From an uncultured Fidelibacterota bacterium (GTDB taxonomy: Bacteria > Fidelibacterota > Marinisomatia > Marinisomatales > TCS55): a DNA stretch of 64,000 nucleotides. The notes under the pieces were generated by a model. That model saw only the letters and a program-made list of their open reading frames with translations, had not been told where the DNA came from and ran no database searches. Positions 37,709 through 47,358 of this stretch are shown one piece after another. The number at the start of each line of letters is the position of its first letter. The first letter of the stretch is position 1. The translations under genes and the position numbers were made by a program. Location of the stretch: the NCBI GenBank assembly GCA_902615915.1, contig CACMQQ010000003.1, positions 1-64,000 of the forward strand. Reading direction: 5' to 3'.

Positions 37709-39256
37709 CTAAAGATTGCCTGCATATCCGCCTATGGTTACAACTGACTCTATCAATAGATTCAATGTAGAAGAGACTAGATCAAGGAATGGTCTTGGAT
37801 ACACACCCAAAAATAATGTAATAACTGCAAGCGGGATTACGGTGAAAAGTTCTCTAGAGTTGATTTCGGGTAGATCATTGTATTTTTCATTAGCTGGTCC
37901 AAAGAACATTCTTTGAAAAGCCCACAAAAAATAGGCAGCATTTAACAAAATGCCCAAAGTTGAGATAATTACAATAGTTCTGAAAACAGGAAATGCGCCT
38001 ATAAATATCATTGCTTCACTTACAAACCCGCTAAATCCAGGCAAGCCTAGACCGGCAAAAAAAGCAATAGCAACAAATGCGGTGTAAACAGGCATTTGAG
38101 ATGCCAGCCCTCCAAACCCCTCTATATCTCGATGGTGGGCTCTATCATAAATTACACCAACCAAAATAAAAAGCATTGCAGAGATTGTACCATGATTAAA
38201 CATTTGAAATACTGCTCCACCAACCCCAGCTTGCGCACTTATAAGATTGGATCCATTCATACCGGAGGCTGCAATAACTGCTGACATTCCCAGCAGAGTA
38301 TACCCCATATGATTAACGGATGAATAGGCAACTAGTTTTTTTAAGTCTTTCTGTGCAAGTGCACACATAGCACCCCATATGACATTAATTAGTCCCAAGA
38401 GAGCTAAGGCTCCAGCAAACCAAAAAACGCCATCTGGTAACATTGTGTAATTTATTCTTAAGATACCGTAAACCCCCAATTTCAACAGAACTCCAGCCAA
38501 AATAACAGATATTGCAGTTGGTGCTTCAACATGAGCCAAAGGCAACCATGTATGAAAAGGGAAAACAGGTACTTTGATCGCAAATCCTATGAATAAAAGG
38601 ACCCAAATAACTTTTATTGCGCTCATTCCCCACCATAGCATGCCATTCAATGCAACTGGGGCAGTTTCCATCAGAACTAACATATCAAATGTATTACCGC
38701 AAGTAAAGTAAAGAGCTAAAATTGCAATCAGCATTAAGACTGATCCAGCTAGGGTATATAAAAAGAATTTTATCGCGGCATATTCTCTTTGAGGTCCACC
38801 CCACATTCCAATCAAGAAATACATCGGTAAAAGCATTACTTCCCAAAAAATATAAAAAAGAAAGAAGTCTAGTGCTAAGAATACGCCCATGACACCTGTA
38901 TTTAGTAAAAGAAACAAAGAAAAGTATCCTTTTACAGCTTTATCAATATTCCAGCTGACAAAAATACCAATAAAACCTATAAGTGCCATTAAGAGAACCA
39001 TTGGCAGACTTAGACCATCTACACCTAGAATGTATGTAATATTGAAAGATGGTATCCATTCAACCCTTTCCATAAACTGCATTTCACCTATTGACGAATC
39101 AAAGACTTGCCATAAATAAGTAGCAAGTAATAGCTGGATACCGGATGTAATAGCAGCGATTTGCTTTATAATCTTTGAATTATTTCTTGGAATTAATGAT
39201 ATTACCAACATTCCAATAACTGGTAACCATATTATCCAACTTAGTATATTACTCAT
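37709..39256 (-). CDS. nuoM: Complex I membrane subunit NuoM
   Basis: NuoM is an antiporter-like proton-pumping subunit. The 515-residue protein has about 14 helices and the conserved IKVPVFPFHTWLPLAHVEAP (near 225), DLKKLVAYSSVNHMGYTLLG (near 305), and the membrane Glu region FWEVMLLPMYFLIG (near 136). It begins with ATG 10 nt after nuoL and precedes nuoN by 6 nt. Confidence 0.96.
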   Translation of the reverse strand: MSNILSWIIWLPVIGMLVISLIPRNNSKIIKQIAAITSGIQLLLATYLWQVFDSSIGEMQFMERVEWIPSFNITYILGVDGLSLPMVLLMALIGFIGIFVSWNIDKAVKGYFSLFLLLNTGVMGVFLALDFFLFYIFWEVMLLPMYFLIGMWGGPQREYAAIKFFLYTLAGSVLMLIAILALYFTCGNTFDMLVLMETAPVALNGMLWWGMSAIKVIWVLLFIGFAIKVPVFPFHTWLPLAHVEAPTAISVILAGVLLKLGVYGILRINYTMLPDGVFWFAGALALLGLINVIWGAMCALAQKDLKKLVAYSSVNHMGYTLLGMSAVIAASGMNGSNLISAQAGVGGAVFQMFNHGTISAMLFILVGVIYDRAHHRDIEGFGGLASQMPVYTAFVAIAFFAGLGLPGFSGFVSEAMIFIGAFPVFRTIVIISTLGILLNAAYFLWAFQRMFFGPANEKYNDLPEINSRELFTVIPLAVITLFLGVYPRPFLDLVSSTLNLLIESVVTIGGYAGNL

Positions 39257-39266
39257 ATTTGACCCT

Positions 39267-41333
39267 TTACAATATCACTGAATATTGAACAATCAATATT
39301 ATTATTACACCAATCAAGGCAAAAAGCATGTAATTTTGCAATCGCCCTGTTTGAATATTCTTTAAACCTTTTCCAAGACCACCCGCAGAACGACCAACAC
39401 CGTCCACCAGGGTCTGATCTAAGCCATCATAATCAACTTGGCCAGTTACTTTAGATAATAACTTTGTGACATGACCAAAACCATTGATAAAATATTTGTC
39501 ATACAGATCCCAATCAATAATGGCGACAATATTACAAAACTTCAAGAATGGCTGATAAAAAACTCTATTATAAATTTCATCAAAATAATACTTGTTTAGT
39601 GAGAGTCGATAAAAAGTGCCAAAACGCTTAGCCCAGGATTTTGAAGAAATTGTAGACCTATAATACATTAAGAATGAAAGGCCTATACCAATGGAGGCAA
39701 CAGTTAAAGAAAGTACCAAAGCAAGATCGTGCATATAGTGAACACCATCATAAATTTCTTTTGCAGATGGTGTTCCAGCAACAACTGAGTCTTTAGCTTT
39801 GATAAGCTTGGTAAACCAGCCATAATCCTTCCATGGGATCAAGTTAATAGGAAGTGTGTAAAAAATATAAGTACTCAGTGCAGCCAGTATTACTAGAGGA
39901 GCAGTCATAAGAGAAGGTGACTCATGAATCCCTTCAAATACTTTTGGCATTTTTGGCTCACCGTGAAAGGTTAAAAATATCAATCTAAACATATAAAAGG
40001 CTGTAATTGCAGCAGCTCCAAAGCCAAAGAAAGCTAAAATCATATGTTGTGGGTTCTGATCTACGAAATATAAGGTCCCAGCTAAAATTGCATCTTTTGA
40101 TAAAAAACCAGAGAATAAAGGAACACCTGCGATAGCCAAAGTTGCTAGAGTCATTGTCGTGCTTGTTATAGGCATTTTCTTGTGAAAGCCACCCATATTT
40201 CTCATATCCTGTGGATCGGTATCATGATCATGTAGATTGTGTAACGAATGATGCATCGCATGAATTACTGATCCTGAACCATAGAATAGACAAGCTTTGA
40301 ACATGGCATGAGTCAATAAATGAAAAAATGCTGCTGTGTAATTTCCAACACCAACAGCTAAAATCATGTAACCCAGTTGACTAACCGTTGAATAAGCCAA
40401 TACTTTTTTTATATCATTTTGAGTAATTGCAATTGTTGCCGCAAAGATGGCTGTAAAACCCCCTACGTAAGCAATAGTAACCAATGCATCAGGTGTAAAA
40501 ATTGGAAACAGTCTGACAGTAAGATAAACGCCTGCTGCAACCATAGTAGCTGCATGCATTAATGCAGAAACAGGAGTTGGTCCTTCCATTGCATCCGGAA
40601 GCCAGATATGCAAAGGAAATTGAGAAGACTTTCCCACTGCTCCCATAAAAAGACCAAGACCAGCCAGTGTTAAAAGATTGCCTTTTATTTCTCCATCAGA
40701 GACCCCGGCAAACACATCTTGAAAATTAAATGAACCAATTGCAGTAAACATCAACATAATACCGATAAAAAAACCAATATCGCCTACTCTATTTGTCAAA
40801 AAAGCTTTCTTGCTTGCGTCAGCTGCTGAGTTTTTCTCAAACCAATGACCAATTAACAAATAGGAACTTACCCCAACTAATTCCCAAAAAATATATAATG
40901 ACATTAAGTTGTTAGCTAATACAATACCATTCATTGAGAAAGTGAATAATCCTAAATAAGCATAATATCTATTATATCTAATATCGCCTTTCATATACTC
41001 TAGAGAAAAGATGTGGGTCATGCTTGAGATCAATGCTACGACAAGCAACATAACTATGGTTATGTTATCAACCCAAAATCCAAGCTCAATTTTAAAGGCC
41101 CCCATATCTATCCAAGGCATAATCACTTCATGAGAAAATTTGTAATCCCAATTTTTCAACATAATAGCAAAAAGTATTAATGCTAGAACCAAAGTGGTTA
41201 AAATAGCTGAAATAGATATCCAATCCCCTTGGCGAGGTAATTTTTTACCAAAAAGAATATTGATTACAAAGCCCAAAAGAGGTAAAAATAAGATAACGAG
41301 AGAAGCATCTGTGTAAAAATTGCCGGTTATCAT
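39267..41333 (-). CDS. nuoL: Complex I membrane subunit NuoL
   Basis: NuoL is the distal antiporter-like subunit with a long C-terminal lateral helix. The 688-residue protein is of normal or slightly long length. It shows FWELVGVSSYLLIG near 150, SSQFPLHIWLPDAMEGPTPV near 235, DIKKVLAYSTVSQLGYMILA near 310, and a helical C-terminal extension. The ATG start overlaps the nuoK stop by 4 nt (ATGA). Confidence 0.96.
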   Translation of the reverse strand: MITGNFYTDASLVILFLPLLGFVINILFGKKLPRQGDWISISAILTTLVLALILFAIMLKNWDYKFSHEVIMPWIDMGAFKIELGFWVDNITIVMLLVVALISSMTHIFSLEYMKGDIRYNRYYAYLGLFTFSMNGIVLANNLMSLYIFWELVGVSSYLLIGHWFEKNSAADASKKAFLTNRVGDIGFFIGIMLMFTAIGSFNFQDVFAGVSDGEIKGNLLTLAGLGLFMGAVGKSSQFPLHIWLPDAMEGPTPVSALMHAATMVAAGVYLTVRLFPIFTPDALVTIAYVGGFTAIFAATIAITQNDIKKVLAYSTVSQLGYMILAVGVGNYTAAFFHLLTHAMFKACLFYGSGSVIHAMHHSLHNLHDHDTDPQDMRNMGGFHKKMPITSTTMTLATLAIAGVPLFSGFLSKDAILAGTLYFVDQNPQHMILAFFGFGAAAITAFYMFRLIFLTFHGEPKMPKVFEGIHESPSLMTAPLVILAALSTYIFYTLPINLIPWKDYGWFTKLIKAKDSVVAGTPSAKEIYDGVHYMHDLALVLSLTVASIGIGLSFLMYYRSTISSKSWAKRFGTFYRLSLNKYYFDEIYNRVFYQPFLKFCNIVAIIDWDLYDKYFINGFGHVTKLLSKVTGQVDYDGLDQTLVDGVGRSAGGLGKGLKNIQTGRLQNYMLFALIGVIIILIVQYSVIL

Positions 41334-41635
41334 TGTTTTAACTCACTTACGTCATCAACATTAATGGTTCTAAAGTTATTAAAAATATTTATAATAATTG
41401 CTAAAGCAACAGCAGCCTCAGCTGCTGCCAAAACAATGACAAACAATGCATAGACGTGTCCTGACATATTCATACCGCCAAATCTTGCAAAAGCCAGAAA
41501 ATTTACATTTGCTGAATTGAGAATTAGCTCAACACCCATTAAAACAGCAACTCCGTTCCTTCTGGTTATGACGCCAAAAAGACCCAAAGAAAAAAGAATA
41601 GCGCTGATCAAAACATAATTTGAAAGATTATCCAT
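41330..41635 (-). CDS. nuoK: Complex I membrane subunit NuoK
   Basis: NuoK is a three-helix subunit near the quinone and proton channel. I chose ATG at 41635 (101 residues), the normal NuoK length. Earlier in-frame starts (ATG 41641, TTG 41668) only add residues overlapping nuoJ. The conserved membrane glutamates lie in LMGVELILNSANVNFLAF (near 30) and AAAEAAVALAIIINIF (near 72). The start overlaps the nuoJ stop by 8 nt. Confidence 0.95.
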   Translation of the reverse strand: MDNLSNYVLISAILFSLGLFGVITRRNGVAVLMGVELILNSANVNFLAFARFGGMNMSGHVYALFVIVLAAAEAAVALAIIINIFNNFRTINVDDVSELKQ

Positions 41636-42122
41636 CTTCATCCTTTCTGGACAAAGTTGTTGCTCCAATCAATGCGCCAAGCAATAACAATGAAGCAACT
41701 TCAAAGGGAAGCAAATAATCCATTAATAGTAATCTGCCTATGGAAGCAGTAGTTTCAGCAGGTTCCGTATTGGCTGCTTGAAGCCATGGTGAACTAATTG
41801 CCATGTAACCCAAAGAAGCAATAAATCCAATCGCTACAACAGCACCAACACCTTTTTGCATGGATGAATGACTAATATTGACAGAGGTAATTTTGTTTGT
41901 CAACATAATTCCAAAAATTATCAATACTAATATGCCTCCTATATAGACAACGACTTGAACTACCGCAAGAAAATCTGCCCACAAAAAAATATATAATCCT
42001 GTTACGCCAAGAAAAGTAAACAACAATGAATATGCGGAATAAAGCAGGCTTTTGCTAGTAACTACCATTCCAGCAGAAAAAACAGTTATAAAGGCGACAA
42101 ACCAGAAAACTATATCAGCCAT
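41628..42122 (-). CDS. nuoJ: Complex I membrane subunit NuoJ
   Basis: NuoJ is a five-helix membrane subunit adjoining NuoA and NuoK. The 164-residue protein has the pattern YSLLFTFLGVTGLYIFLWAD near 32 and VQVVVYIGGILVLIIFGIML near 55, the latter containing the glycine-rich bulge region of helix 3. It starts with ATG overlapping the nuoI stop by 1 nt and overlaps nuoK by 8 nt. Confidence 0.95.
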   Translation of the reverse strand: MADIVFWFVAFITVFSAGMVVTSKSLLYSAYSLLFTFLGVTGLYIFLWADFLAVVQVVVYIGGILVLIIFGIMLTNKITSVNISHSSMQKGVGAVVAIGFIASLGYMAISSPWLQAANTEPAETTASIGRLLLMDYLLPFEVASLLLLGALIGATTLSRKDEDG

Positions 42123-42703
42123 TAGGCTTTGGCTTTCTCCTTAGGTTGTTGCAAATCATTTCTTTGCTTAGGTGTTAATTTTTTTGCAAACTGGTAAATT
42201 AGATCATTTCTATCGACTTCGGAAAACTCATAATCAATTGGATGTTTTGAGCTATGCGGACCTCCGACCATAAAAATGCATTCTTCTGGGCATGGATAAG
42301 TGCAAAGGTTGCAGTAACAACACTCAGACATATCGATCGTGAATCTACTTACAACAAAACCTTTCTTAGTCCCATTCGATGTTTCACCAGTGTGTGCGAC
42401 CTCAGGGATATCTTCTCCTCTTCCTGCTTTTATGGTATCTATCTTTATACAATCTACAGGGCAGGCTTTTTCACAACGAAAACACCCAATACAATCATCT
42501 ATGTCAACGTGCAAGCGAGTTCTAATAACGTTATAATCCTCTAGTTCAAACCCTATATCTCTTTCCGGTCTTGGCCACCTTTCTTCAGGGTATTGCAAGG
42601 TAACATTATCTTTTTTAATGTTCATCATGTGGCGAAATGTAATTCTCATCCCAGTCCATAATGTGTTAACTGTATCATATATATTTGTAAAGTATTTAGA
42701 CAT
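42122..42703 (-). CDS. nuoI: Complex I iron-sulfur subunit NuoI
   Basis: NuoI carries clusters N6a and N6b on the path from the peripheral arm to NuoB. Two ferredoxin motifs are visible: CIGCFRCEKACP near 72 and CCYCNLCTYPCP near 128, each with the CxxCxxCxxxCP spacing and with extra cysteines alongside. I chose ATG at 42703 (193 residues) over TTG at 42715, which would overlap nuoH. The C-terminal tail is basic and lysine-rich. Confidence 0.96.
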   Translation of the reverse strand: MSKYFTNIYDTVNTLWTGMRITFRHMMNIKKDNVTLQYPEERWPRPERDIGFELEDYNVIRTRLHVDIDDCIGCFRCEKACPVDCIKIDTIKAGRGEDIPEVAHTGETSNGTKKGFVVSRFTIDMSECCYCNLCTYPCPEECIFMVGGPHSSKHPIDYEFSEVDRNDLIYQFAKKLTPKQRNDLQQPKEKAKA

Positions 42704-42707
42704 ATTT

Positions 42708-43787
42708 TTACCCAAAAATTAATTTCCAAATTCCTACGCCAAAGATGTTTAACATGGCAATAGGTATAAAAACTTTCCAGCAGACATACATCAGCTGATC
42801 TACTCTTAACCGAGGAAAAGTCCATCTAAACCACATCATAACGAAAATCAAAAACGACACTTTTCCAAAGAACCAAAAAAGTCCAAGCACGGGAGAGTTA
42901 AGAAATCCAGGAATCGGGCTTAACCACCCTCCCATAAAACCTGCAACAGCCAAACCGCTTACAACAAACATATTAGCATATTCACTCAAGAAAAAGACTG
43001 CCCAACGAAAACCTGAATATTCTGTCATCCAACCTGCAACAAGCTCTGATTCTGCTTCAGGGATATCAAAGGGCGTTCTATTTGTTTCGGCAACTGCACT
43101 GATAAAAAAAATAAAAAAAGCTAAAAAAGCAAAGGGATTTTGGAACATGATCCAGTTAGGAAAAATACCAAAGATAGACCCACTTTGATACTCAATAAGG
43201 TTTTGAAGATTCATAGTGCCAGACATCATGATTGGCACTATGATCGATAAACCTGCAGGAATTTCGTAACTAATAATTTGAGCTGCTGAACGCATTGCGC
43301 CATACAATGACCATTTGTTATTAGATGCCCATCCAGCCATTACAATTCCAATTACACCGATAGAGCCTGCAGCAATGATGTAAAATACACCTACATTTAA
43401 GTCAACAGCTTGTATGGACGAACTAAATGGTAACGCTGAGAGACCAATTATAGCGCCAATAAAAATAATGAAAGGTGCAACTTTAAAAAGTATTTGATCG
43501 GCTGACTTAGGTATAGTGTCCTCTTTGATAAGCAATTTAATCGCATCCGCAAAAGTCTGCAGAATTCCCCACTTTCCTGCATGAAGACCAGGCCCTTGAC
43601 CCATTGGTCCCAATCTATCCATCATAAATGCAGAGACTTTTCTTTCTACATATACTGCTACCATCGCATTGAGAGCCATCAAAACAAAAAGCAAACCACC
43701 TACTGATGCACAGGCAACTAAAAAAGCGGCAACAGGAAAATTTCCAATAATCTCAGTAAATTGATTTATAATAAAATCAATTGTCAT
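42708..43787 (-). CDS. nuoH: Complex I membrane subunit NuoH
   Basis: NuoH forms the quinone-binding cavity with NuoB and NuoD. The 359-residue protein has about eight helices. Signatures are YVERKVSAFMMDRLGPMGQG near 46, the loop GILQTFADAIKLLIKED near 74, and ETNRTPFDIPEAESELVAG near 232. The ATG start overlaps the nuoD stop by 4 nt. In operons with nuoG that gene would stand between nuoD and nuoH; here the junction is direct, with no room for E, F or G. Confidence 0.97.
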   Translation of the reverse strand: MTIDFIINQFTEIIGNFPVAAFLVACASVGGLLFVLMALNAMVAVYVERKVSAFMMDRLGPMGQGPGLHAGKWGILQTFADAIKLLIKEDTIPKSADQILFKVAPFIIFIGAIIGLSALPFSSSIQAVDLNVGVFYIIAAGSIGVIGIVMAGWASNNKWSLYGAMRSAAQIISYEIPAGLSIIVPIMMSGTMNLQNLIEYQSGSIFGIFPNWIMFQNPFAFLAFFIFFISAVAETNRTPFDIPEAESELVAGWMTEYSGFRWAVFFLSEYANMFVVSGLAVAGFMGGWLSPIPGFLNSPVLGLFWFFGKVSFLIFVMMWFRWTFPRLRVDQLMYVCWKVFIPIAMLNIFGVGIWKLIFG

Positions 43788-44902
43788 CTGTCAATCTCTC
43801 CTAAAACAATATCTAAGCTACCAAGAATACATAAAACATCAGACATCATCCAACCTTGTGAAATTTCATCTAAGCAAGACAGCGCTGTAAATGCTGGAGA
43901 TCTCATCTTAACTCTAGTAGGAACAGGTGATCCATCACTTTCTATGTAATAACCTAAATCGCCTCTTGGACTTTCGGTCCTTCTGTAAATAGATCCTTTA
44001 GGGGGGCGGATTTTTTTTGGCATAGTTTCAAATATATCACCTTCAGGAATTTCCTTAAGTGCTTGACGAACGATTTTAATTGATTCTTTCATCTCAAGGA
44101 TGCGAACCCAATATCTATCAAAACAATCACCCAGTGTACCGAATTTTGCTTCACCTATAGGAATATCAAAATCAAACCTATCGTAAATAGAATATGGCTC
44201 TTCTTTTCTTACGTCCCACTTCACACCTGAGGCTCTTAGATTAGTACCTGATACGCCGTAGCTAATAGCGACATCTGCAGGTAGCACTCCTACATCAGCA
44301 GTTCTTTCAACAAATATTTTATTATAAGTGAGGAGTTGATTGTACTCATCAATTTTTGGTTCAAAATAATCTAAAAATTTGAAGCATATCTTTTTAAAGT
44401 CTTTTGGAAGGTCATGCGAAACGCCACCAACCCACATATAGTTATATAGTAATCTGGCACCACATGTATATTCAAAAATATCAAGAATTCTTTCCCTATC
44501 TCTTAACATATGAACAAAAGGGGTAAAAGCACCTACATCTAAACCATATGCGCCAACACCTAAAAGGTGACTTGCGATTCTATTTAGCTCTGCCATGATT
44601 ACTCTTACATATTCAACTCGCTCACAAACCTTAATATCCATCAATTCTTCCATCGCAACAACATAACCAAAATTGCTATTCATAGAAGCAAGGTAGTCAC
44701 ACCTATCAGTATAAGGAATGACTTGTTCATAGGTTACATTTTCTGAATGCTTTTCAAAACACCTGTGCAGATAGCCAAGATGTGGAGTTATTTTAGAAAC
44801 GATCTCACCATCAGTCATAACTTCTAGTCTCAGAACTCCATGTGTACTGGGATGTTGAGGGCCTATATTTAATACCATTTGATCGCCTTGTATTACTCCC
44901 AT
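43784..44902 (-). CDS. nuoD: Complex I subunit NuoD (49-kDa, quinone site)
   Basis: NuoD is the hydrogenase-like subunit lining the quinone site. The 372-residue protein has MVLNIGPQHPSTHGVLRLEV near residue 10 with the quinone-site histidine, and ASHLLGVGAYGLDVGAFTPF near 110. The C-terminus ends in the typical VLGEIDR. It is a separate gene from nuoC, not a CD fusion. It overlaps nuoC by 10 nt and nuoH by 4 nt. Confidence 0.97.
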   Translation of the reverse strand: MGVIQGDQMVLNIGPQHPSTHGVLRLEVMTDGEIVSKITPHLGYLHRCFEKHSENVTYEQVIPYTDRCDYLASMNSNFGYVVAMEELMDIKVCERVEYVRVIMAELNRIASHLLGVGAYGLDVGAFTPFVHMLRDRERILDIFEYTCGARLLYNYMWVGGVSHDLPKDFKKICFKFLDYFEPKIDEYNQLLTYNKIFVERTADVGVLPADVAISYGVSGTNLRASGVKWDVRKEEPYSIYDRFDFDIPIGEAKFGTLGDCFDRYWVRILEMKESIKIVRQALKEIPEGDIFETMPKKIRPPKGSIYRRTESPRGDLGYYIESDGSPVPTRVKMRSPAFTALSCLDEISQGWMMSDVLCILGSLDIVLGEIDR

Positions 44903-45393
44903 CCTTCCTCCTCTTTAACTTTTGGAACCATTATTCCATGATAGGTCTCTTGAAGTTCATAATCTTTTCTAAGTGGCCAACCTTCCCAATCATCAGGACA
45001 TAGAATTCTTCTCAAGTCACGGTGGCCTTCGTATACAATTCCAAACATATCGTAAGTTTCTCTTTCAAACCAATCGCCAATTCTCCAAATTTGTTCTATG
45101 GACTCTACTGAAGGATTATCACGATCAAGTGAAATTATAACCTCTATTTTATGCCTTAGCTCCATAGAGTGGAGATTGTATCGAGATTGCAAAGGCCCAT
45201 CATCACCTGTATCAATTCCTGTGATACACTCTAATTGATCGAATAATAATTTTGGGTCATTTTTAAGAAACGTTGCTATGTCTTTCCAAAATTGTCCGTC
45301 TATCTCTATTTGATTGCCTTGTAAATTTTCATTAACAATTAATGAATTAGGAAATTTCTCCTCAATTAAAGATTGTATCTCAGAACGATTCAT
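44893..45393 (-). CDS. nuoC: Complex I subunit NuoC (30-kDa)
   Basis: NuoC is a peripheral-arm subunit contacting NuoD. The 166-residue protein has the family motif [36 protein letters not shown] in its C-terminal half (about 112-147; only its beginning and end are needed for the call). The ATG start overlaps the nuoB stop by 4 nt (ATGA), and its 3' end overlaps nuoD by 10 nt. Confidence 0.96.
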   Translation of the reverse strand: MNRSEIQSLIEEKFPNSLIVNENLQGNQIEIDGQFWKDIATFLKNDPKLLFDQLECITGIDTGDDGPLQSRYNLHSMELRHKIEVIISLDRDNPSVESIEQIWRIGDWFERETYDMFGIVYEGHRDLRRILCPDDWEGWPLRKDYELQETYHGIMVPKVKEEEGWE

Positions 45394-45881
45394 GCAAGTT
45401 TACGTGTGAGGGGTCTTTCATCAGAAATAAGCTGCTGGAGCTTTAATAAGCCTTCAATAAGTGCTTCAGGTCTTGGTGGACAACCTGGAACATAAACATC
45501 AACTGGAACTACAAGATCAACTCCCTTAAGAACATGATATCCATGTTGCCAATAGGGTCCACCACTAGTAGCGCAACTACCCATAGAAATAACATATTTT
45601 GGATTAGCCATTTGTTCGTAAAGCTTTTTTACTCGCAAAGCCATTTTCATAGTAACAGTTCCAGCGACTATCATTACATCCGCTTGTCTGGGTGATGATC
45701 GAGGCATCATCCCAATTCTTTCAAGATCGTGACGAGCTGCAGCTGTAGCCATCATCTCAATAGCGCAACATGCCAACCCGAATTGGAAAAACCACGGAGA
45801 TGTAGACCTAGACCAGCTTAAAAATTTATCAAGAGAGCCTACGACAATGTTATCATTAAATTTATTTTCAAGTACTCCCAT
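45390..45881 (-). CDS. nuoB: Complex I iron-sulfur subunit NuoB (cluster N2)
   Basis: NuoB carries cluster N2, which reduces quinone. The 163-residue protein has all four ligands: the tandem cysteines in [10 protein letters not shown] near 37, [13 protein letters not shown] near 100, and [11 protein letters not shown] near 132. It starts with ATG overlapping the nuoA stop by 1 nt and overlaps nuoC by 4 nt. Confidence 0.97.
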   Translation of the reverse strand: MGVLENKFNDNIVVGSLDKFLSWSRSTSPWFFQFGLACCAIEMMATAAARHDLERIGMMPRSSPRQADVMIVAGTVTMKMALRVKKLYEQMANPKYVISMGSCATSGGPYWQHGYHVLKGVDLVVPVDVYVPGCPPRPEALIEGLLKLQQLISDERPLTRKLA

Positions 45882-46309
45882 TATGAGCCCTTTATTGTTT
45901 GCGATTTTTTGTACAAGTTAGAATATCTACCGCGACCATACTTAACATTGTATTTTACCCAATCTAGATCCGATCTTCTCCAAACATATGCAAGTCCAAG
46001 CATCAATATGAGCAAAAATATACCCATCTCTACAAAAGCCAATAAGCCAAGCTCATTAAATACAACAGCCCATGGGAACAAGAAAACAACTTCTACATCG
46101 AAAATAAGAAAAATAAGAGCTACAACATAAAACCTGATGTTAAATTGGACCCAAGCTGAACCCTCAGACTCTTCGCCGCACTCGTAAGTTGCTAACTTAT
46201 CTGCATTAGGGTCATTAGGGGCAAGTAATTTTTGAATAACTAATGGGGCATAAATGAGTACTATACCCATAAAAACCAAAAACAATATTGTTCCGAAGTC
46301 GCGATACAT
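45881..46309 (-). CDS. nuoA: Complex I membrane subunit NuoA
   Basis: NuoA is a three-helix subunit near the quinone cavity. The 142-residue protein has helices at about 5-26, 63-85 and 92-112, the loop [20 protein letters not shown] near 42-61, and [15 protein letters not shown] near 70. It is the first gene of the nuo-nqr-apbE block and starts with ATG 149 nt from the divergent proline dehydrogenase gene. A possible promoter lies about 35-60 nt upstream. Confidence 0.96.
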   Translation of the reverse strand: MYRDFGTILFLVFMGIVLIYAPLVIQKLLAPNDPNADKLATYECGEESEGSAWVQFNIRFYVVALIFLIFDVEVVFLFPWAVVFNELGLLAFVEMGIFLLILMLGLAYVWRRSDLDWVKYNVKYGRGRYSNLYKKSQTIKGS

Positions 46310-46458
46310 AAATCTTATATTTTATTTAAAATTTAGAATTTTAATTTAGCTTATTAATCAAAGCATGGTCAAGGTAAACTTCTAGATAATTATTAAATTT
46401 TTTAAAGAATATCACACATAATTTTTTTGTAATATTTTGATAACAAAATTGTTTTATA
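46310..46458. other. Divergent intergenic region between nuoA and the proline dehydrogenase gene
   Basis: These 149 bases are the longest gene-free stretch in the window. They are very AT-rich and must hold promoters for both directions. A candidate for nuoA is listed separately. For the plus strand, TATAAT occurs at 46455-46460 but overlaps the start codon, and the nearest TTGATA is only 12 nt before it. I see no ribosome-binding site for the plus-strand gene and no strong hairpin. Confidence 0.5.
46343..46372 (-). promoter_or_regulatory. Candidate promoter for the nuo-nqr operon
   Basis: On the minus strand TTGACC (46372-46367) is followed 18 nt later by TAAATT (46348-46343). The -35 matches consensus at five of six positions and the -10 at four. 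A start about 7 nt further on would leave a leader of roughly 27 nt before nuoA. In such AT-rich DNA a -10 match is weak evidence, so this is tentative. Confidence 0.4.
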
Positions 46459-47358
46459 ATGTCATTAATTAACACTTCTATCGCCGCAATTATGCCCTAT
46501 TTTCCAAAATGGATGGTTAAGCCGTTTGCAAATCCTTATGTTGCAGGTGAGAATATTGTTGAAGTTACTAAAATTATTAAAAGCCTAAATCAACAAGGGT
46601 ATAAGTCTACTGTTGACATACTAGGTGAATTTGTTGAAGATGAGAAGCAAGCTAGCAAAGTTTTAAAAAGCTATTCCAAATTAGTCAAAACGATAGCAAA
46701 AGAACAAATGGACAGCACAATCTCAGTTAAGCTAACTCATCTTGGTCTTGGTATTAAATCAAAAATTGCACAGAAAAATTTTTCAAAACTAATTGAAGTC
46801 GGGAAAGAAAACCGCGTAGGTATCACCATAGATATGGAAAATTCTCCATATACTTCTGAAATATTGAGAATATATAAAGAATCATTGGAGATTTTTGATG
46901 GGGTTGGAACTGTCATTCAAGCCTATCTTTTTCGAAGCCTAAATGACCTAAAAGCTCTTGATTCAAATAAGCTGAATCTTAGGATATGCAAAGGCATATA
47001 TAACGAACCAAAGGACATATCCTTTCAAAGCAAAATTGATATAAATAAAAATTTTTTAGAACTTTCAAAATACCTACTCAAAGGAAAAGGATATGCCTGC
47101 TTAGCAACTCATGATTTAGAGCTTATCAACAGCATCGAAGACTTTGTTCAGCTTAACAAAATTGATAAAAGTAAATTTGAATTTCAAGCCTTGCATGGTG
47201 TGCCAATCAAAGAAAAACTTAATGAACTAAAAAATAAGGGATATAGCGTAAGAATATATGTGCCATACGGGCCTGAATGGTTTGAATATTCAATTCGCAG
47301 AATTAAAGAAAATCCTAAGATTGTAAGTTATATATTAAAAAATATGTTCAAACTATGA
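46459..47358 (+). CDS. Proline dehydrogenase (monofunctional PRODH)
   Basis: PRODH is an FAD enzyme oxidising proline to pyrroline-5-carboxylate and feeding electrons to quinone. The 299-residue protein has the TIM-barrel landmarks STISVKLTHLGLG near 92, ITIDMENSPYT near 127, IQAYLFRS near 153, LRICKGIYNEP near 173, and VPYGPEWFEYSIRRIKEN near 273, the last binding proline. It is the short form, without the DNA-binding or P5C dehydrogenase parts of PutA. It is divergent from nuoA and overlaps the next gene by 4 nt. No P5C dehydrogenase is present in the window. Confidence 0.9.
   Translation: MSLINTSIAAIMPYFPKWMVKPFANPYVAGENIVEVTKIIKSLNQQGYKSTVDILGEFVEDEKQASKVLKSYSKLVKTIAKEQMDSTISVKLTHLGLGIKSKIAQKNFSKLIEVGKENRVGITIDMENSPYTSEILRIYKESLEIFDGVGTVIQAYLFRSLNDLKALDSNKLNLRICKGIYNEPKDISFQSKIDINKNFLELSKYLLKGKGYACLATHDLELINSIEDFVQLNKIDKSKFEFQALHGVPIKEKLNELKNKGYSVRIYVPYGPEWFEYSIRRIKENPKIVSYILKNMFKL

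Noticed and set aside
46437-46460. TTGATA...TATAAT as promoter for proline dehydrogenase
   Set aside because: The spacing is only 12 nt and the TATAAT runs into the start codon, so it cannot act as a normal promoter for this start.
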